A DNA stretch of 64,000 nucleotides from Klebsiella aerogenes. Lineage in GTDB: Bacteria; Pseudomonadota; Gammaproteobacteria; Enterobacterales; Enterobacteriaceae. The position numbers and the translations under genes were made by a program. Each line of letters starts with the position of its first letter. Within the stretch, counting starts at the first letter, position 1. The stretch lies in contig CP119076.1 in assembly GCA_029027985.1 (NCBI GenBank), forward strand, positions 1,426,001-1,490,000. Direction: 5' to 3'. Of the stretch, positions 20,031 through 27,931 are shown in pieces. Below the pieces are notes generated by a model, which saw only the letters and a list, made by a program, of their open reading frames with translations, searched no databases and was not told the DNA's origin.

Positions 20031-21451
20031 TAGCTGACCACGCCAAAGCGAATCGCGTATTTCTGTACTTTGTACTGCAAGGTAGTCCGCGAAACGTTCA
20101 GACTGCGTGCCGCTGCGGCAATGTTGCCTCCGGCATGATTCAGCGCTGTCTCGATCACTCCTTTTTCAAACTGTTGCACTCGCTGTTCCAGTGAGCCCAC
20201 CATTTCCGGCGTATCCTCAAGGGGAGAAGCGGCAAGCGGTGCTGCAATGGTGCGCAATTCCTGTCCCTCTTCCTCGAAAATAATCTTCCGCAGCGGGCCA
20301 TCTTCCTCCTGCATCACCATACTGCGGACGATGGCGTTCTCCAGCATCCTGACGTTACCCGGCCAGCTGTGGGTCATGATTTCAATTCTGGCGTTTTCGC
20401 TCAGCCCCTGAATGTCCTGCAGTGCGTCATCGCGGTGTTTGTCGATGAAGTAGTTCGCCAGCAGCGGGATGTCTTCCGTGCGTTTGCTTAGCGGCGGCAG
20501 CAACAGCATGCCCACGCACAGGCGATAGAACAGGTCGGTTCTCAGCTTTCCCTGAGCAATCAACGCCGTCGGCGCTTCGTTCATGGCCGCGATGATACGC
20601 ACGTCAGAGCGCTGCTGCTGTTGCCCGCCGAGCTTCCAGTAGGTTTTATCCTGTAAAAATCTCAGCAGCTTGCTCTGCATTTCTGCCGGCATCGCATTCA
20701 TTTCATCAAGAAACAGGGTTCCGCCGTTGGCGAGCTCCAGATACCCCTGGCTGTTTTCCGCCCCGGTATAGGCACCGCGCACGGTACCAAAAAGCGTGCT
20801 CTCGATAAGGGTGGCGGGAAGCGCGCCACAGTTCAGGGCGATAAAGGGCTTTTCGGCCCGGCGGCTGTACTGATGGATAAGTTTGGCAAACAGCTCCTTG
20901 CCGGTGCCCGTTTCGCCGACAATCATCACCGGCACCTGGCTTGCTGCCAGCCGTTTCCCTTTTTCAATACAGTCGAGCATCAGCGGGCTTTCGGTGACAA
21001 TTGCAGGCCGGGTTTCACGATCGGCGGTATAGAGCAGGCGGTTAAGCTCCACCACCTGTTCCTGCAAACGTCGGACGCCAGACATATTGCGGCCAATCTC
21101 AATGGCGCCCATCACTTCACCGTTAGCCGAGTAGAGCGGGGCGGTGGTGTGTTGATAATCGACGGCCTGGCCGCGAGCATTGTAGTAAATCTGGTAGTGC
21201 CCGATGTACTCCACGCCAGTTTTTAGCGAGGACAACATCGTACTTTGCGTCTCTTTCATCGCCGGGTAGACGTCCAGCATATGTCTGCCCAGCGCCTGCT
21301 CAATGCTGTAGCCATCCAGCTCGGCGCTTTCCTGGTTGTAATAAACGTATTCTCCGCGCGTGTTAATCACCGCCAGCGGCTGGTGGATCAAATCGAAAAA
21401 GCGGGAAAAAATATTCAGCGCCTGGCTGAGCTCAGACTCCGGTGACTTCAT
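20027..21451 (-). CDS. Sigma-54-dependent activator, PAS-AAA+-Fis (RocR-like)
   Basis: A 474-residue enhancer-binding protein. Domains: PAS-type sensor (about 12-130), AAA+ ATPase (about 150-380) with Walker A GETGTGKE (179-186), Walker B GGTLFLDE (243-250) and arginine-finger region GKLRTDLFYRL, then a Fis-type helix-turn-helix (about 443-463, NIAAAARSLNVSRTTLQYKV). There is no receiver domain, so control is probably by a ligand. The sigma-54 contact loop reads GAYTGA (226-231) instead of GAFTGA. The local pattern ESTLFGTVRGAYTGAE resembles RocR, the activator of arginine/ornithine catabolism. It is divergent from the decarboxylase gene, with a -24/-12 promoter between them. I believe the Salmonella counterpart is STM2361. 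Confidence 0.9.
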   Translation of the reverse strand: MKSPESELSQALNIFSRFFDLIHQPLAVINTRGEYVYYNQESAELDGYSIEQALGRHMLDVYPAMKETQSTMLSSLKTGVEYIGHYQIYYNARGQAVDYQHTTAPLYSANGEVMGAIEIGRNMSGVRRLQEQVVELNRLLYTADRETRPAIVTESPLMLDCIEKGKRLAASQVPVMIVGETGTGKELFAKLIHQYSRRAEKPFIALNCGALPATLIESTLFGTVRGAYTGAENSQGYLELANGGTLFLDEMNAMPAEMQSKLLRFLQDKTYWKLGGQQQQRSDVRIIAAMNEAPTALIAQGKLRTDLFYRLCVGMLLLPPLSKRTEDIPLLANYFIDKHRDDALQDIQGLSENARIEIMTHSWPGNVRMLENAIVRSMVMQEEDGPLRKIIFEEEGQELRTIAAPLAASPLEDTPEMVGSLEQRVQQFEKGVIETALNHAGGNIAAAARSLNVSRTTLQYKVQKYAIRFGVVSY

Positions 21452-21492
21452 GATGATTCCCTTTTATGTCTCGTCTAATCCGAGTGTAAGGA

Positions 21493-21508
21493 CGACGAAT
21501 TTTCGTCG
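21493..21508. promoter_or_regulatory. Candidate activator-binding palindrome 1
   Basis: CGACGAATTTTCGTCG has perfect 6-base arms with a 4-base centre. It lies about 97 bases upstream of the -24 GG of the decarboxylase promoter, a usual distance for an enhancer-binding protein site. Assignment is inference. Confidence 0.45.
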
Positions 21509-21540
21509 CAGTGATGAAAATCTCACTTAATGATGAAAAT

Positions 21541-21560
21541 AATAAAATCATGATTTTATT
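21541..21560. promoter_or_regulatory. Candidate activator-binding palindrome 2
   Basis: AATAAAATCATGATTTTATT is a perfect 20-base palindrome, about 50 bases upstream of the -24 element. GATGAAAAT occurs twice just upstream (21513-21521 and 21532-21540). It could be a second activator site, an IHF-like bending region, or part of the regulator's own promoter. Confidence 0.4.
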
Positions 21561-21588
21561 AACTTATTGATAATTAATGATTTTAACA

Positions 21589-21605
21589 TTGGCATGTCCA
21601 TTGCT
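21589..21605 (+). promoter_or_regulatory. Sigma-54 (-24/-12) promoter of the decarboxylase operon
   Basis: TTGGCATGTCCATTGCT matches the sigma-54 consensus YTGGCACGRNNNTTGCW at all but two positions. The invariant GG (21591-21592) and GC (21603-21604) are 12 apart. The predicted start of transcription is near 21616, 35 bases before the decarboxylase ATG. It lies beside a divergent sigma-54 activator gene. Confidence 0.88.
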
Positions 21606-21650
21606 TTATCAGGGTTACTCCATCCTGATAACCAAAAAGCAGAGGGATTT

Positions 21651-23045
21651 ATGTCAGACATCGAAAGCAAAAATTATAATCAGCAGCGCCAGCAGCTGGC
21701 CCACGACCGCCGTTTCCAGTTCAGGGACAATCAGCTCTGTTTTGAGCAAATAAGCCTGGATGCCTTAGCCCGCAAATATCCGACGCCGTTTTATGTGTTT
21801 TCTGAGCCGGAAATCATCCGCAACATCGGCGAAATTCAGCAGGCCTTTGCCGCGCACAAGAAAACAAAGACCTTCTTTGCCTCCAAAACCTGCTCGGTTA
21901 TGGGCGTGCTGAAAGCTATCCGCGATGCCGGAATTTGTGCTGAAGCGAATTCGCAGTTTGAAGTGCGCAAGTGCCTGGAAATAGGTTTTCGCGGCGATCA
22001 GATTGTGTTTAACGGCGTGGTGAAAAAACCGGAAGATCTGGAATTCGCCATCGCGAACGATCTGTATCTGATTAACGTCGACAGCCTTTACGAGCTGGAC
22101 CACATCGACAGCATTTCCCGCAAATTACAGAAAGTGGCGAATGTCTGTGTTCGCGTGGAGCCCAATGTGCCTTCCGCCACCCACGCTGAGCTGGTTACCG
22201 CATTCCATGCAAAATCTGGTCTCGATCTCGAGCAGGCGGAAGAAACCTGTCGGCGGATCCTCGATATGCCATATGTACATTTACGCGGTCTGCATATGCA
22301 CGTTGGGGATCAGGTTCCGGAGGCTGAACCTTTCGCCAAAGCCACCAAAGTGCTGGTCGACGAGTCACGCCGTCTGGAAGAGGTGCTGGGGATTAAATTC
22401 GATCTCATTAACGTCGGCGGCGGGATCCCGGTTGCCTATAAGTACGATGAGCAAAACGGCGATCCGCTGAAAGACAACATGTATGCCGGGATCACCGCGC
22501 AGGATTTCGCCGATGCGGTCATCAATGAAGTGCATAAATGGCGGACCGATGTGGAGATCTGCATTGAGCCAGGCCGTAAGGTGACAGGCTCTGCGGCCGT
22601 GCTGCTGACCGAAGTGTCCTGCGAAAAGCGTAAAACGAATTACGACGTTGATGGCAATGTCGAATGCCACGTCGAGTGGAAGTTCGTCGATGCCGGTTAC
22701 AGCGTGCTCTCGGACAGCCAGCATTTTGACTGGTTCTTCTACGTCTATAACGCTTCCAGAATTAATGAATCCCACGACAGCTATATCAAACTGGCAGGCC
22801 CGCTTTGCGACGGCGGCGATTATTTCCATATGGGCGTCAAAGGCGAAGAATTTTTAATGCCCGCAGATACGGCAATTGGTGATGTCGTCGCCTTCCTCGA
22901 TGCCGGGGCTTATACCATCGAAAGCCAGACCGTCTATAACAACCGGCCGCGTACGGCGGTTGTGATGATTGATAAAGATGGCAATGACCGACTGATTCGC
23001 CGGGAAGATACCTACGAAGATATGGTCAAGTACGACATCTATTGA
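21651..23045 (+). CDS. dokD: Fold-III PLP decarboxylase, probably D-ornithine/D-lysine decarboxylase
   Basis: A 464-residue group IV (LysA-like) PLP decarboxylase. Visible: PLP lysine in FFASKTCSV (K79), HMHVGDQ (215-221), glycine loop GGGIPV (256-261), EPGRK (306-310), CDGGDYF (C386, D387) and GAY (419-421). It differs from housekeeping LysA in several motifs (FFASK for YAxKA, HVGDQ for HIGSQ). I recall that the Salmonella gene in this position, STM2360, encodes a D-ornithine/D-lysine decarboxylase (DokD) giving putrescine and cadaverine. Position, sigma-54 control and the neighbouring racemase support the same call here. Start ATG 21651 follows AGAGGG; an upstream frame from 21567 would run through the promoter. 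Confidence 0.78.
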   Translation: MSDIESKNYNQQRQQLAHDRRFQFRDNQLCFEQISLDALARKYPTPFYVFSEPEIIRNIGEIQQAFAAHKKTKTFFASKTCSVMGVLKAIRDAGICAEANSQFEVRKCLEIGFRGDQIVFNGVVKKPEDLEFAIANDLYLINVDSLYELDHIDSISRKLQKVANVCVRVEPNVPSATHAELVTAFHAKSGLDLEQAEETCRRILDMPYVHLRGLHMHVGDQVPEAEPFAKATKVLVDESRRLEEVLGIKFDLINVGGGIPVAYKYDEQNGDPLKDNMYAGITAQDFADAVINEVHKWRTDVEICIEPGRKVTGSAAVLLTEVSCEKRKTNYDVDGNVECHVEWKFVDAGYSVLSDSQHFDWFFYVYNASRINESHDSYIKLAGPLCDGGDYFHMGVKGEEFLMPADTAIGDVVAFLDAGAYTIESQTVYNNRPRTAVVMIDKDGNDRLIRREDTYEDMVKYDIY

Positions 23046-23056
23046 TCCTGCATTTT

Positions 23057-23087
23057 CCCTTCAGGCTGCCCGCTGCGGCCTGAAGGG
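23057..23087 (+). other. Hairpin between the decarboxylase and antiporter genes
   Basis: CCCTTCAGGC (23057-23066) pairs perfectly with GCCTGAAGGG (23078-23087). No T tract follows, so it is more likely an mRNA-stabilising or processing hairpin than a terminator. GGGCAATGATGCCC forms a second small stem at 23102-23115. Confidence 0.5.
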
Positions 23088-23140
23088 CAGTGCGTTTGCG
23101 TGGGCAATGATGCCCGTGAATGAAGGAACAGGAGAGAGCC

Positions 23141-24562
23141 ATGAGTAACAATCAGTCTGGCTTGTTGGGTATAAAAGATATTGTCTTTATGAACGTCATC
23201 GCGATCCTGAGCCTGCGGCAAATCCCGAACGTCGCCCCTTATGGTGCGTCGGCAATGCTGCTGTGGGTGATTGCCGCATTCTGTTTATTCTTTCCTCTGG
23301 CGATGGTGTGCGGGGAATTATCGACAGGCTGGCCGAAGGACGGCGGGATTTTTGTCTGGATCAAAGAGGCATTTGGTAAGCGCATCGCGTGGATTGTGGT
23401 GGTGTGCTTCCTGTTTTCCTGCGTGCTGTTCTTCCCGCTGATGCTGCAGTTCGGTTTTACCGCTCTGGGCTACATGATTGGCGGTGGGCTTGCGGAAAAT
23501 AAGGCGTTTATCGGTATTGGTTCGGCGGTGATCTTCTGGCTGCTCACGCTGATGAATATTCGTGGTCTGGAATGGACCAAAATCATCAACAGCGTCAGCG
23601 CCTGGTGTGGTGTTTTTATTCCGTCCACCATTTTAATTCTGCTGGCCGTGGTCTGGCTGCTGACCGGTCATAAAATGGCGACCGACTACAGTACCGCCAG
23701 CAACTGGATCCCGGATTTAGGGCATTGGGATACGGTGGTATTTCTTTCCAGCATGATGTTTGCCTTTGCCGGTCTTGAAGTGGCACCGATGATTGCCGGG
23801 CGTACACGCAATCCGCAGCGCGATTTTCCTCGTGCGATGGCGGTGTCGGCGGCAGTGATTGTGGGTATCTATATGGTAGGCACCTGGGCGCTCAACACGC
23901 TGTTGCCTGCGGGAAAAACGGATATCGTGGCTGGCGTGATGCAGGCTATGCACTCAGCGGCTGAGACTCTGCATATGCCATGGCTGATCCCGGTAATGGC
24001 AATCTGTATGTTCTTCGGCGCGCTCGGGCAGATTAACTCCTGGCTGGTGGGACCGATTTACATGCTGCAGGAGGCATCGCGCGAGGATAATTTGCTGGGG
24101 GATAAAATTGCGCAGCTGCATCCGGTATGGAAAACCCCCGTTTTCGCTCTGGTGGTTCAGGCTATTATCGTTACCGTACTTTGTTTCTCAACCTTTATTT
24201 CACCAAGCGTAGCTGCGGCCTACTGGATGCTGACGGCATTGACCACCATCACCTATTTCATTCCCTATCTGGTGATGTTCCCGGCGTTCTGGCGTTTACG
24301 CATCGTTCAGCCAGATACCCCAAGAAGCTTTAAAATCCCCGGAAAAATTCTGCCTGCGCTGTTACCGGTGCTTGGATTTATCTCTATCGCCTTTGCGGTG
24401 TTCCTGCTGTTTATCCCACCTTCACAAATTGATATGGGCGGCTATTTCCAGTACGCAGGGAAAATTATTGGCGGTGCGCTGTTAGCGGTGCTGGTGGCAG
24501 AGGTTATTTATCTGCGTGCGCAAAAGCGTAACGCACGTCTGAACGTGGCGGGAGAGAAATAA
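23141..24562 (+). CDS. APC-superfamily amino acid antiporter (GadC-like)
   Basis: A 473-residue inner-membrane protein with about twelve hydrophobic segments. The N-terminal region (LRQIPNVAPYGASAMLLW and CGELSTGWPKDGGIFVWIKEAFGKR) resembles the amino acid/amine antiporters of the APC superfamily, such as GadC. Antiporters of this kind often pair with a decarboxylase, taking in the amino acid and sending out the amine. That makes ornithine-or-lysine/diamine exchange the likely role, but the substrate is inferred. Start ATG 23141 after AGGAGAGAGCC. It ends one base before the racemase start. Confidence 0.82.
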   Translation: MSNNQSGLLGIKDIVFMNVIAILSLRQIPNVAPYGASAMLLWVIAAFCLFFPLAMVCGELSTGWPKDGGIFVWIKEAFGKRIAWIVVVCFLFSCVLFFPLMLQFGFTALGYMIGGGLAENKAFIGIGSAVIFWLLTLMNIRGLEWTKIINSVSAWCGVFIPSTILILLAVVWLLTGHKMATDYSTASNWIPDLGHWDTVVFLSSMMFAFAGLEVAPMIAGRTRNPQRDFPRAMAVSAAVIVGIYMVGTWALNTLLPAGKTDIVAGVMQAMHSAAETLHMPWLIPVMAICMFFGALGQINSWLVGPIYMLQEASREDNLLGDKIAQLHPVWKTPVFALVVQAIIVTVLCFSTFISPSVAAAYWMLTALTTITYFIPYLVMFPAFWRLRIVQPDTPRSFKIPGKILPALLPVLGFISIAFAVFLLFIPPSQIDMGGYFQYAGKIIGGALLAVLVAEVIYLRAQKRNARLNVAGEK

Positions 24563-24563
24563 A

Positions 24564-25667
24564 ATGTACATGCCGGTTCTGGAAATTAATTTAAAAAAAC
24601 TCAGAGAAAATGCCAGCGTTGAAAAAGAACTGCTGGAGAAATTTGGCGTTGAAGTGATGGCGGTGAATAAAGTCTTCGATGGCAATCAGGAAACCGCCCG
24701 CGCGGTGTTTGACGGTGGAATTCAGGTGATTGCCGAATCGCGAACCTACAACCTGAAGAAAATTAAAGAGATTGGCTGTACGACCTGCTTATTACGCAGC
24801 CCCTGTCTGAGCGAGATTGAGGAGGTGGTGCGATACGCCGATATCAGCCTCAACAGCGAGCCTGCCGTGATTTGTGCTTTGGCCGAAGAGGCCCAGCGGC
24901 AGGGGAAAATTCACCAGGTGCTGCTGATGGTGGACATGGGAGATCTACGTGAAGGGGTCTGGTTTATCGACTACCAGAAAATACTGTCACTGGTCTGTCT
25001 GATTGATGAACTGCCGGGGCTGGAGCTGTATGGCCTTGGAACCAACTTCAACTGTTACGGCACCGTGCTGCCAACCGTGAAAAACGGTGGGGACTTTCTC
25101 ACGCTTGCCAGACGGCTGGAACAGGACAGTGGACGGGTTATTCCCCGCCTGTCGGCCGGAAACTGCACCAGCTTCCACCTGATGGACAAAGGCATCTGGC
25201 CAAAAGGATTGGATCACCTGCGTATCGGCGGCCTGCACGAATTCGGCATCGAATATGTGGAGATGAAGTATCTCGATGAGTTTCATCATTCGCACAAACC
25301 GGTCGGCAAAGCCTGTTCGGATTTGTACGTGCTGGAAGCCGAAATTATTGAGCTCAACAGTAAACCGACGCTGCCGGTTGGTGAGCTGGGCGTCGATGCT
25401 TTTTTACAGAGTAAAACCTTTGTCGATCGTGGCGTCAGAAAACGGGCGCTGCTGGCGTTCGGCAGGCAGGACGTTCCCTGTGAAAACTGCGTGCCGGTTG
25501 ACGATGCCATTACTGTGCTGGGGCAAACCAGCGATCACACGCTGGTGGATATTGAAGCCTGCCAGCAGCCACTGAAGGTCGGGGATGTGGTGCGCTTCGA
25601 GCTCGACTATACCGGGCTGCTGATGGCCTGCCAGACGAAAGGTATTGAGCTGCGCTATATCCGCTAA
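24564..25667 (+). CDS. PLP-dependent amino acid racemase, ornithine-racemase-like
   Basis: A 367-residue alanine-racemase-fold protein (N-terminal TIM barrel, about 5-230, then a beta domain). The PLP lysine is in EVMAVNKVFDGN (K36). Motifs MVDMGDLREGVWF (122-134), GTNFNCYGTVLPTVKN (159-174), LSAGNCTSFHLMDKG (196-210) and HLRIGGLHEFG (218-228) resemble the clostridial ornithine racemase (Orr) branch rather than Alr/DadX. Next to a D-ornithine/D-lysine decarboxylase, it probably interconverts L- and D-ornithine or lysine. ATG 24564 follows GGAGAG; the ATG at 24570 is an alternative. Confidence 0.8.
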   Translation: MYMPVLEINLKKLRENASVEKELLEKFGVEVMAVNKVFDGNQETARAVFDGGIQVIAESRTYNLKKIKEIGCTTCLLRSPCLSEIEEVVRYADISLNSEPAVICALAEEAQRQGKIHQVLLMVDMGDLREGVWFIDYQKILSLVCLIDELPGLELYGLGTNFNCYGTVLPTVKNGGDFLTLARRLEQDSGRVIPRLSAGNCTSFHLMDKGIWPKGLDHLRIGGLHEFGIEYVEMKYLDEFHHSHKPVGKACSDLYVLEAEIIELNSKPTLPVGELGVDAFLQSKTFVDRGVRKRALLAFGRQDVPCENCVPVDDAITVLGQTSDHTLVDIEACQQPLKVGDVVRFELDYTGLLMACQTKGIELRYIR

Positions 25668-25673
25668 ATGTTG

Positions 25674-25698
25674 ACCCGTCCTGAGGACGGGTTTTTTT
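25674..25698 (+). terminator. Rho-independent terminator after the racemase gene
   Basis: CCCGTCC (25675-25681), TGA loop, GGACGGG (25685-25691), then seven T residues. It is strong and sits only 22 bases before the permease start, inside what otherwise looks like one operon. Confidence 0.92.
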
Positions 25699-25719
25699 AT
25701 GCACTGCCGGAGAACCACC

Positions 25720-27096
25720 ATGAGTGCGGAACAGGAAGGGATTCGTGCGCCAGCGGAAAGCGGGCTGCGACGAAGCCTAAAGAAGCGTCATCTATTGATG
25801 ATCTCTTTAGGCGGCACCATAGGAACCGGGTTGTTTGTGGGAATAGCGGAACCTCTGCACAGCGTTGGGCCTGTTGGTACGCTGCTGGCCTATTTAATTG
25901 CTGGTAGCATTATGCTGGCAACGATGATGTGTCTGGGTGAACTTGCCTGCGCTTTCCCGCACTCCGGTTCCTTTCAGCACTACGCGCTGATGTTTCTTCC
26001 TCATCCGCTCTGGAGTTACACCATCGGCTGGCTGTACTGGTTGAGCTGGGTTTTCTCGCTGGCCGCCGATCTGACGGCGGCCGGATTTCTGGCTCATGAT
26101 TACTTCCCCGCTGTTCCTGTGCACTATTTTTGCCTGATCATTCTGGTGGCCTTGACGCTGATTAACCTCTGTTCGGCCCGCAGTTTTGGCGAATGCGAAT
26201 ACTGGCTTTCGGCCATCAAAGTGTTTGCGATAGTGCTTTTTATTGCCGTTGGCTGCGTGATGCTCTTTTCCATGTCAAAAGACGCAGCCTTCCAGCCGAC
26301 GCTGAAAACTCCCTCAGGCTGGTTTCCCAACGGTCCCTGGCAGATCCTCATCTGTATGACGATTGTCATCTATTCGTTCCAGGGCGCAGAACTGGTGGGG
26401 AATGCAGCCGGAGAGTCCGAAGCGCCGCAGGCGATCCTACCAAAGGTGATCCGAGGCATTGGTGTGCGGATCATCCTTTTTTACGGCCTTGGCGTGGGGA
26501 TCCTGGCGCTGATTTATCCCTGGGGCAGGCCGCCGGATGCCGATAGTCCCTTTGTCTGGGTCTTTGCTCATGCCGGTATTCCCTGGGCGAAAACGCTGAT
26601 GACGCTGGTGATTTTCTCTGCGGCAATATCAGCGGCTAATTCGGCGATTTTCGCCAGCTCTCGCATGCTGTGGTCGATGGCGGGAGATGGTTTTGCGCCA
26701 GTCAGATTCGCGAAACTAAGCGGGACGGGAGTGCCTGTTGCAGCTATTCTGATTACGTGTGGCCTTGCTCTGGTTTCTCTGCTGACGCGCTACATTCCGG
26801 CGCAGCAGTTTTATCTGTATCTGATTGCCAGCACCGGGCAGGTGGGATGCCTTGCCTGGGCGACGATTGGCTGGTGCCAGCTGCGTTTTCGCTCTGCGGT
26901 GAAGGCCGGGCGATATCCCGGCCTGAACAGACTCTACTGTGCGCCTCTTTACCCGTGGCTACCGATAATCGTTATTACAGCTAATATTGCCATTATTATC
27001 GGCACGTGGTTCAGCGAGCATGGAGGGATTATTATGTGTATAGAGTTGTTATTAATGGCGATAGTGGCTGGCTCGTGGCGGCTGCGAACGCCCTGA
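25720..27096 (+). CDS. Amino acid permease of the APC/AAT family
   Basis: A 458-residue inner-membrane protein with about twelve hydrophobic segments. It has the AAT-family N-terminal signature KKRHLLMISLGGTIGTGLFVG, shared with LysP, GabP and AroP, then GELACAFPHSGSFQHYA. A cationic amino acid is a reasonable substrate from context but cannot be read from sequence. Start ATG 25720 after CCGGAGAACCACC. It is separated from the racemase by a strong terminator, so it needs read-through or a promoter I cannot see. Its stop lies in a palindrome. Confidence 0.82.
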   Translation: MSAEQEGIRAPAESGLRRSLKKRHLLMISLGGTIGTGLFVGIAEPLHSVGPVGTLLAYLIAGSIMLATMMCLGELACAFPHSGSFQHYALMFLPHPLWSYTIGWLYWLSWVFSLAADLTAAGFLAHDYFPAVPVHYFCLIILVALTLINLCSARSFGECEYWLSAIKVFAIVLFIAVGCVMLFSMSKDAAFQPTLKTPSGWFPNGPWQILICMTIVIYSFQGAELVGNAAGESEAPQAILPKVIRGIGVRIILFYGLGVGILALIYPWGRPPDADSPFVWVFAHAGIPWAKTLMTLVIFSAAISAANSAIFASSRMLWSMAGDGFAPVRFAKLSGTGVPVAAILITCGLALVSLLTRYIPAQQFYLYLIASTGQVGCLAWATIGWCQLRFRSAVKAGRYPGLNRLYCAPLYPWLPIIVITANIAIIIGTWFSEHGGIIMCIELLLMAIVAGSWRLRTP

Positions 27097-27114
27097 AAGT
27101 TGCAACTTTCAGGG
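27091..27114. repeat. Perfect 24-base palindrome at the end of the permease gene
   Basis: The half-site CCCTGAAAGTTG (27091-27102) is followed at once by its exact reverse complement (27103-27114). It includes the permease stop codon (27094-27096). There is no T tract. It may be a transcript 3'-end hairpin or a protein-binding site, and it marks the right edge of the accessory cluster. Confidence 0.7.
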
Positions 27115-27157
27115 CATTACGGCAAAGTCTGCGCATTGCGGTCAAAAGGGTGGGGCG

Positions 27158-27730
27158 ATGAAACGACTGATAGTGGGGATTTCCGGAGCAAGCGGTGCGA
27201 TTTACGGCGTGCGGCTGTTGCAGGTACTGCGCGATGTTGCGGATGTCGAAACCCACCTGATAATGAGCCAGGCGGCGCGTCAGACCCTATCGCTTGAAAC
27301 CGACTACTCGCTGCGTGAAGTACAGGCGTTGGCTGATGTGGTGCATGATGCGCGCGATATCGCCGCCAGTATCTCGTCCGGCTCGTTCAAAACGACCGGG
27401 ATGGTTATCCTGCCGTGCTCGATGAAAACGCTCTCCGGCATCGTCAACAGCTATACTGACGGCCTGTTGACCCGTGCGGCGGATGTGGTGCTGAAAGAGC
27501 GTCGCCCGCTGGTGCTTTGCGTTCGCGAGACGCCATTTCACCTTGGGCACTTGCGCTTGATGGTGCAGGCGGCGGAAATGGGCGCGGTGATCATGCCGCC
27601 GGTACCGGCGTTTTATCATCGTCCGCAGAGCCTGGATGAAGTGATTAATCAGACTGTTAACCGGGTTATCGATCAGTTTGCTATTGATCTGCCGCAAGAC
27701 CTGTTTACTCGTTGGCAGGGCGCCTCGTAA
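27158..27730 (+). CDS. ubiX: Flavin prenyltransferase UbiX
   Basis: Joins dimethylallyl phosphate to FMN to make the prenylated cofactor used by UbiD in ubiquinone synthesis. A 190-residue flavoprotein with GISGASGAIYGVRLL at the N-terminus and CSMKTLSGIVNSY and RETPFHLGHLRLM in the body. In E. coli purF lies next to ubiX; here the five-gene cluster lies between them. It ends in a terminator hairpin. Confidence 0.96.
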   Translation: MKRLIVGISGASGAIYGVRLLQVLRDVADVETHLIMSQAARQTLSLETDYSLREVQALADVVHDARDIAASISSGSFKTTGMVILPCSMKTLSGIVNSYTDGLLTRAADVVLKERRPLVLCVRETPFHLGHLRLMVQAAEMGAVIMPPVPAFYHRPQSLDEVINQTVNRVIDQFAIDLPQDLFTRWQGAS

Positions 27731-27755
27731 TGCACCTGTTTGGTGCATTTTTTTT
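27729..27755 (+). terminator. Terminator of ubiX, overlapping an NtrC-like site
   Basis: AATGCACC (27729-27736) pairs with GGTGCATT (27742-27749), with T residues at 27748-27755. The stem itself, TGCACCTGTTTGGTGCA (27731-27747), also fits the NtrC-binding consensus (TGCACC-N5-GGTGCA). It lies about 200 bases upstream of the -24/-12 promoter of argT. Confidence 0.75.
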
Positions 27756-27931
27756 ACCTTTGCCTCCCGCTGGTGCAATTTTGTTGTCCTGATCAAATCC
27801 TCGACATTTAATTTGTTTTTTTGCGTTTTGCCGCTGCGGTTTATCCGCCAATGCTGGTATCTTCCCTCCTAAGACAGTCTTGCAACTTTATATTAACAAA
27901 TTTAACGCCGTGCCCGGCACGCACCGGGGAA

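Noticed and set aside
21567-21650. 28-codon N-terminal extension of the decarboxylase
   Set aside because: It would put the -24/-12 promoter inside the coding region; the ATG at 21651 has a good ribosome-binding site and a sensible N-terminus.
20027-27096. Cluster as a mobile element or genomic island
   Set aside because: No integrase, transposase, tRNA gene or flanking direct repeats were seen, and the base composition is not strikingly different from neighbours; it looks like an old lineage-specific gain or a loss in E. coli.
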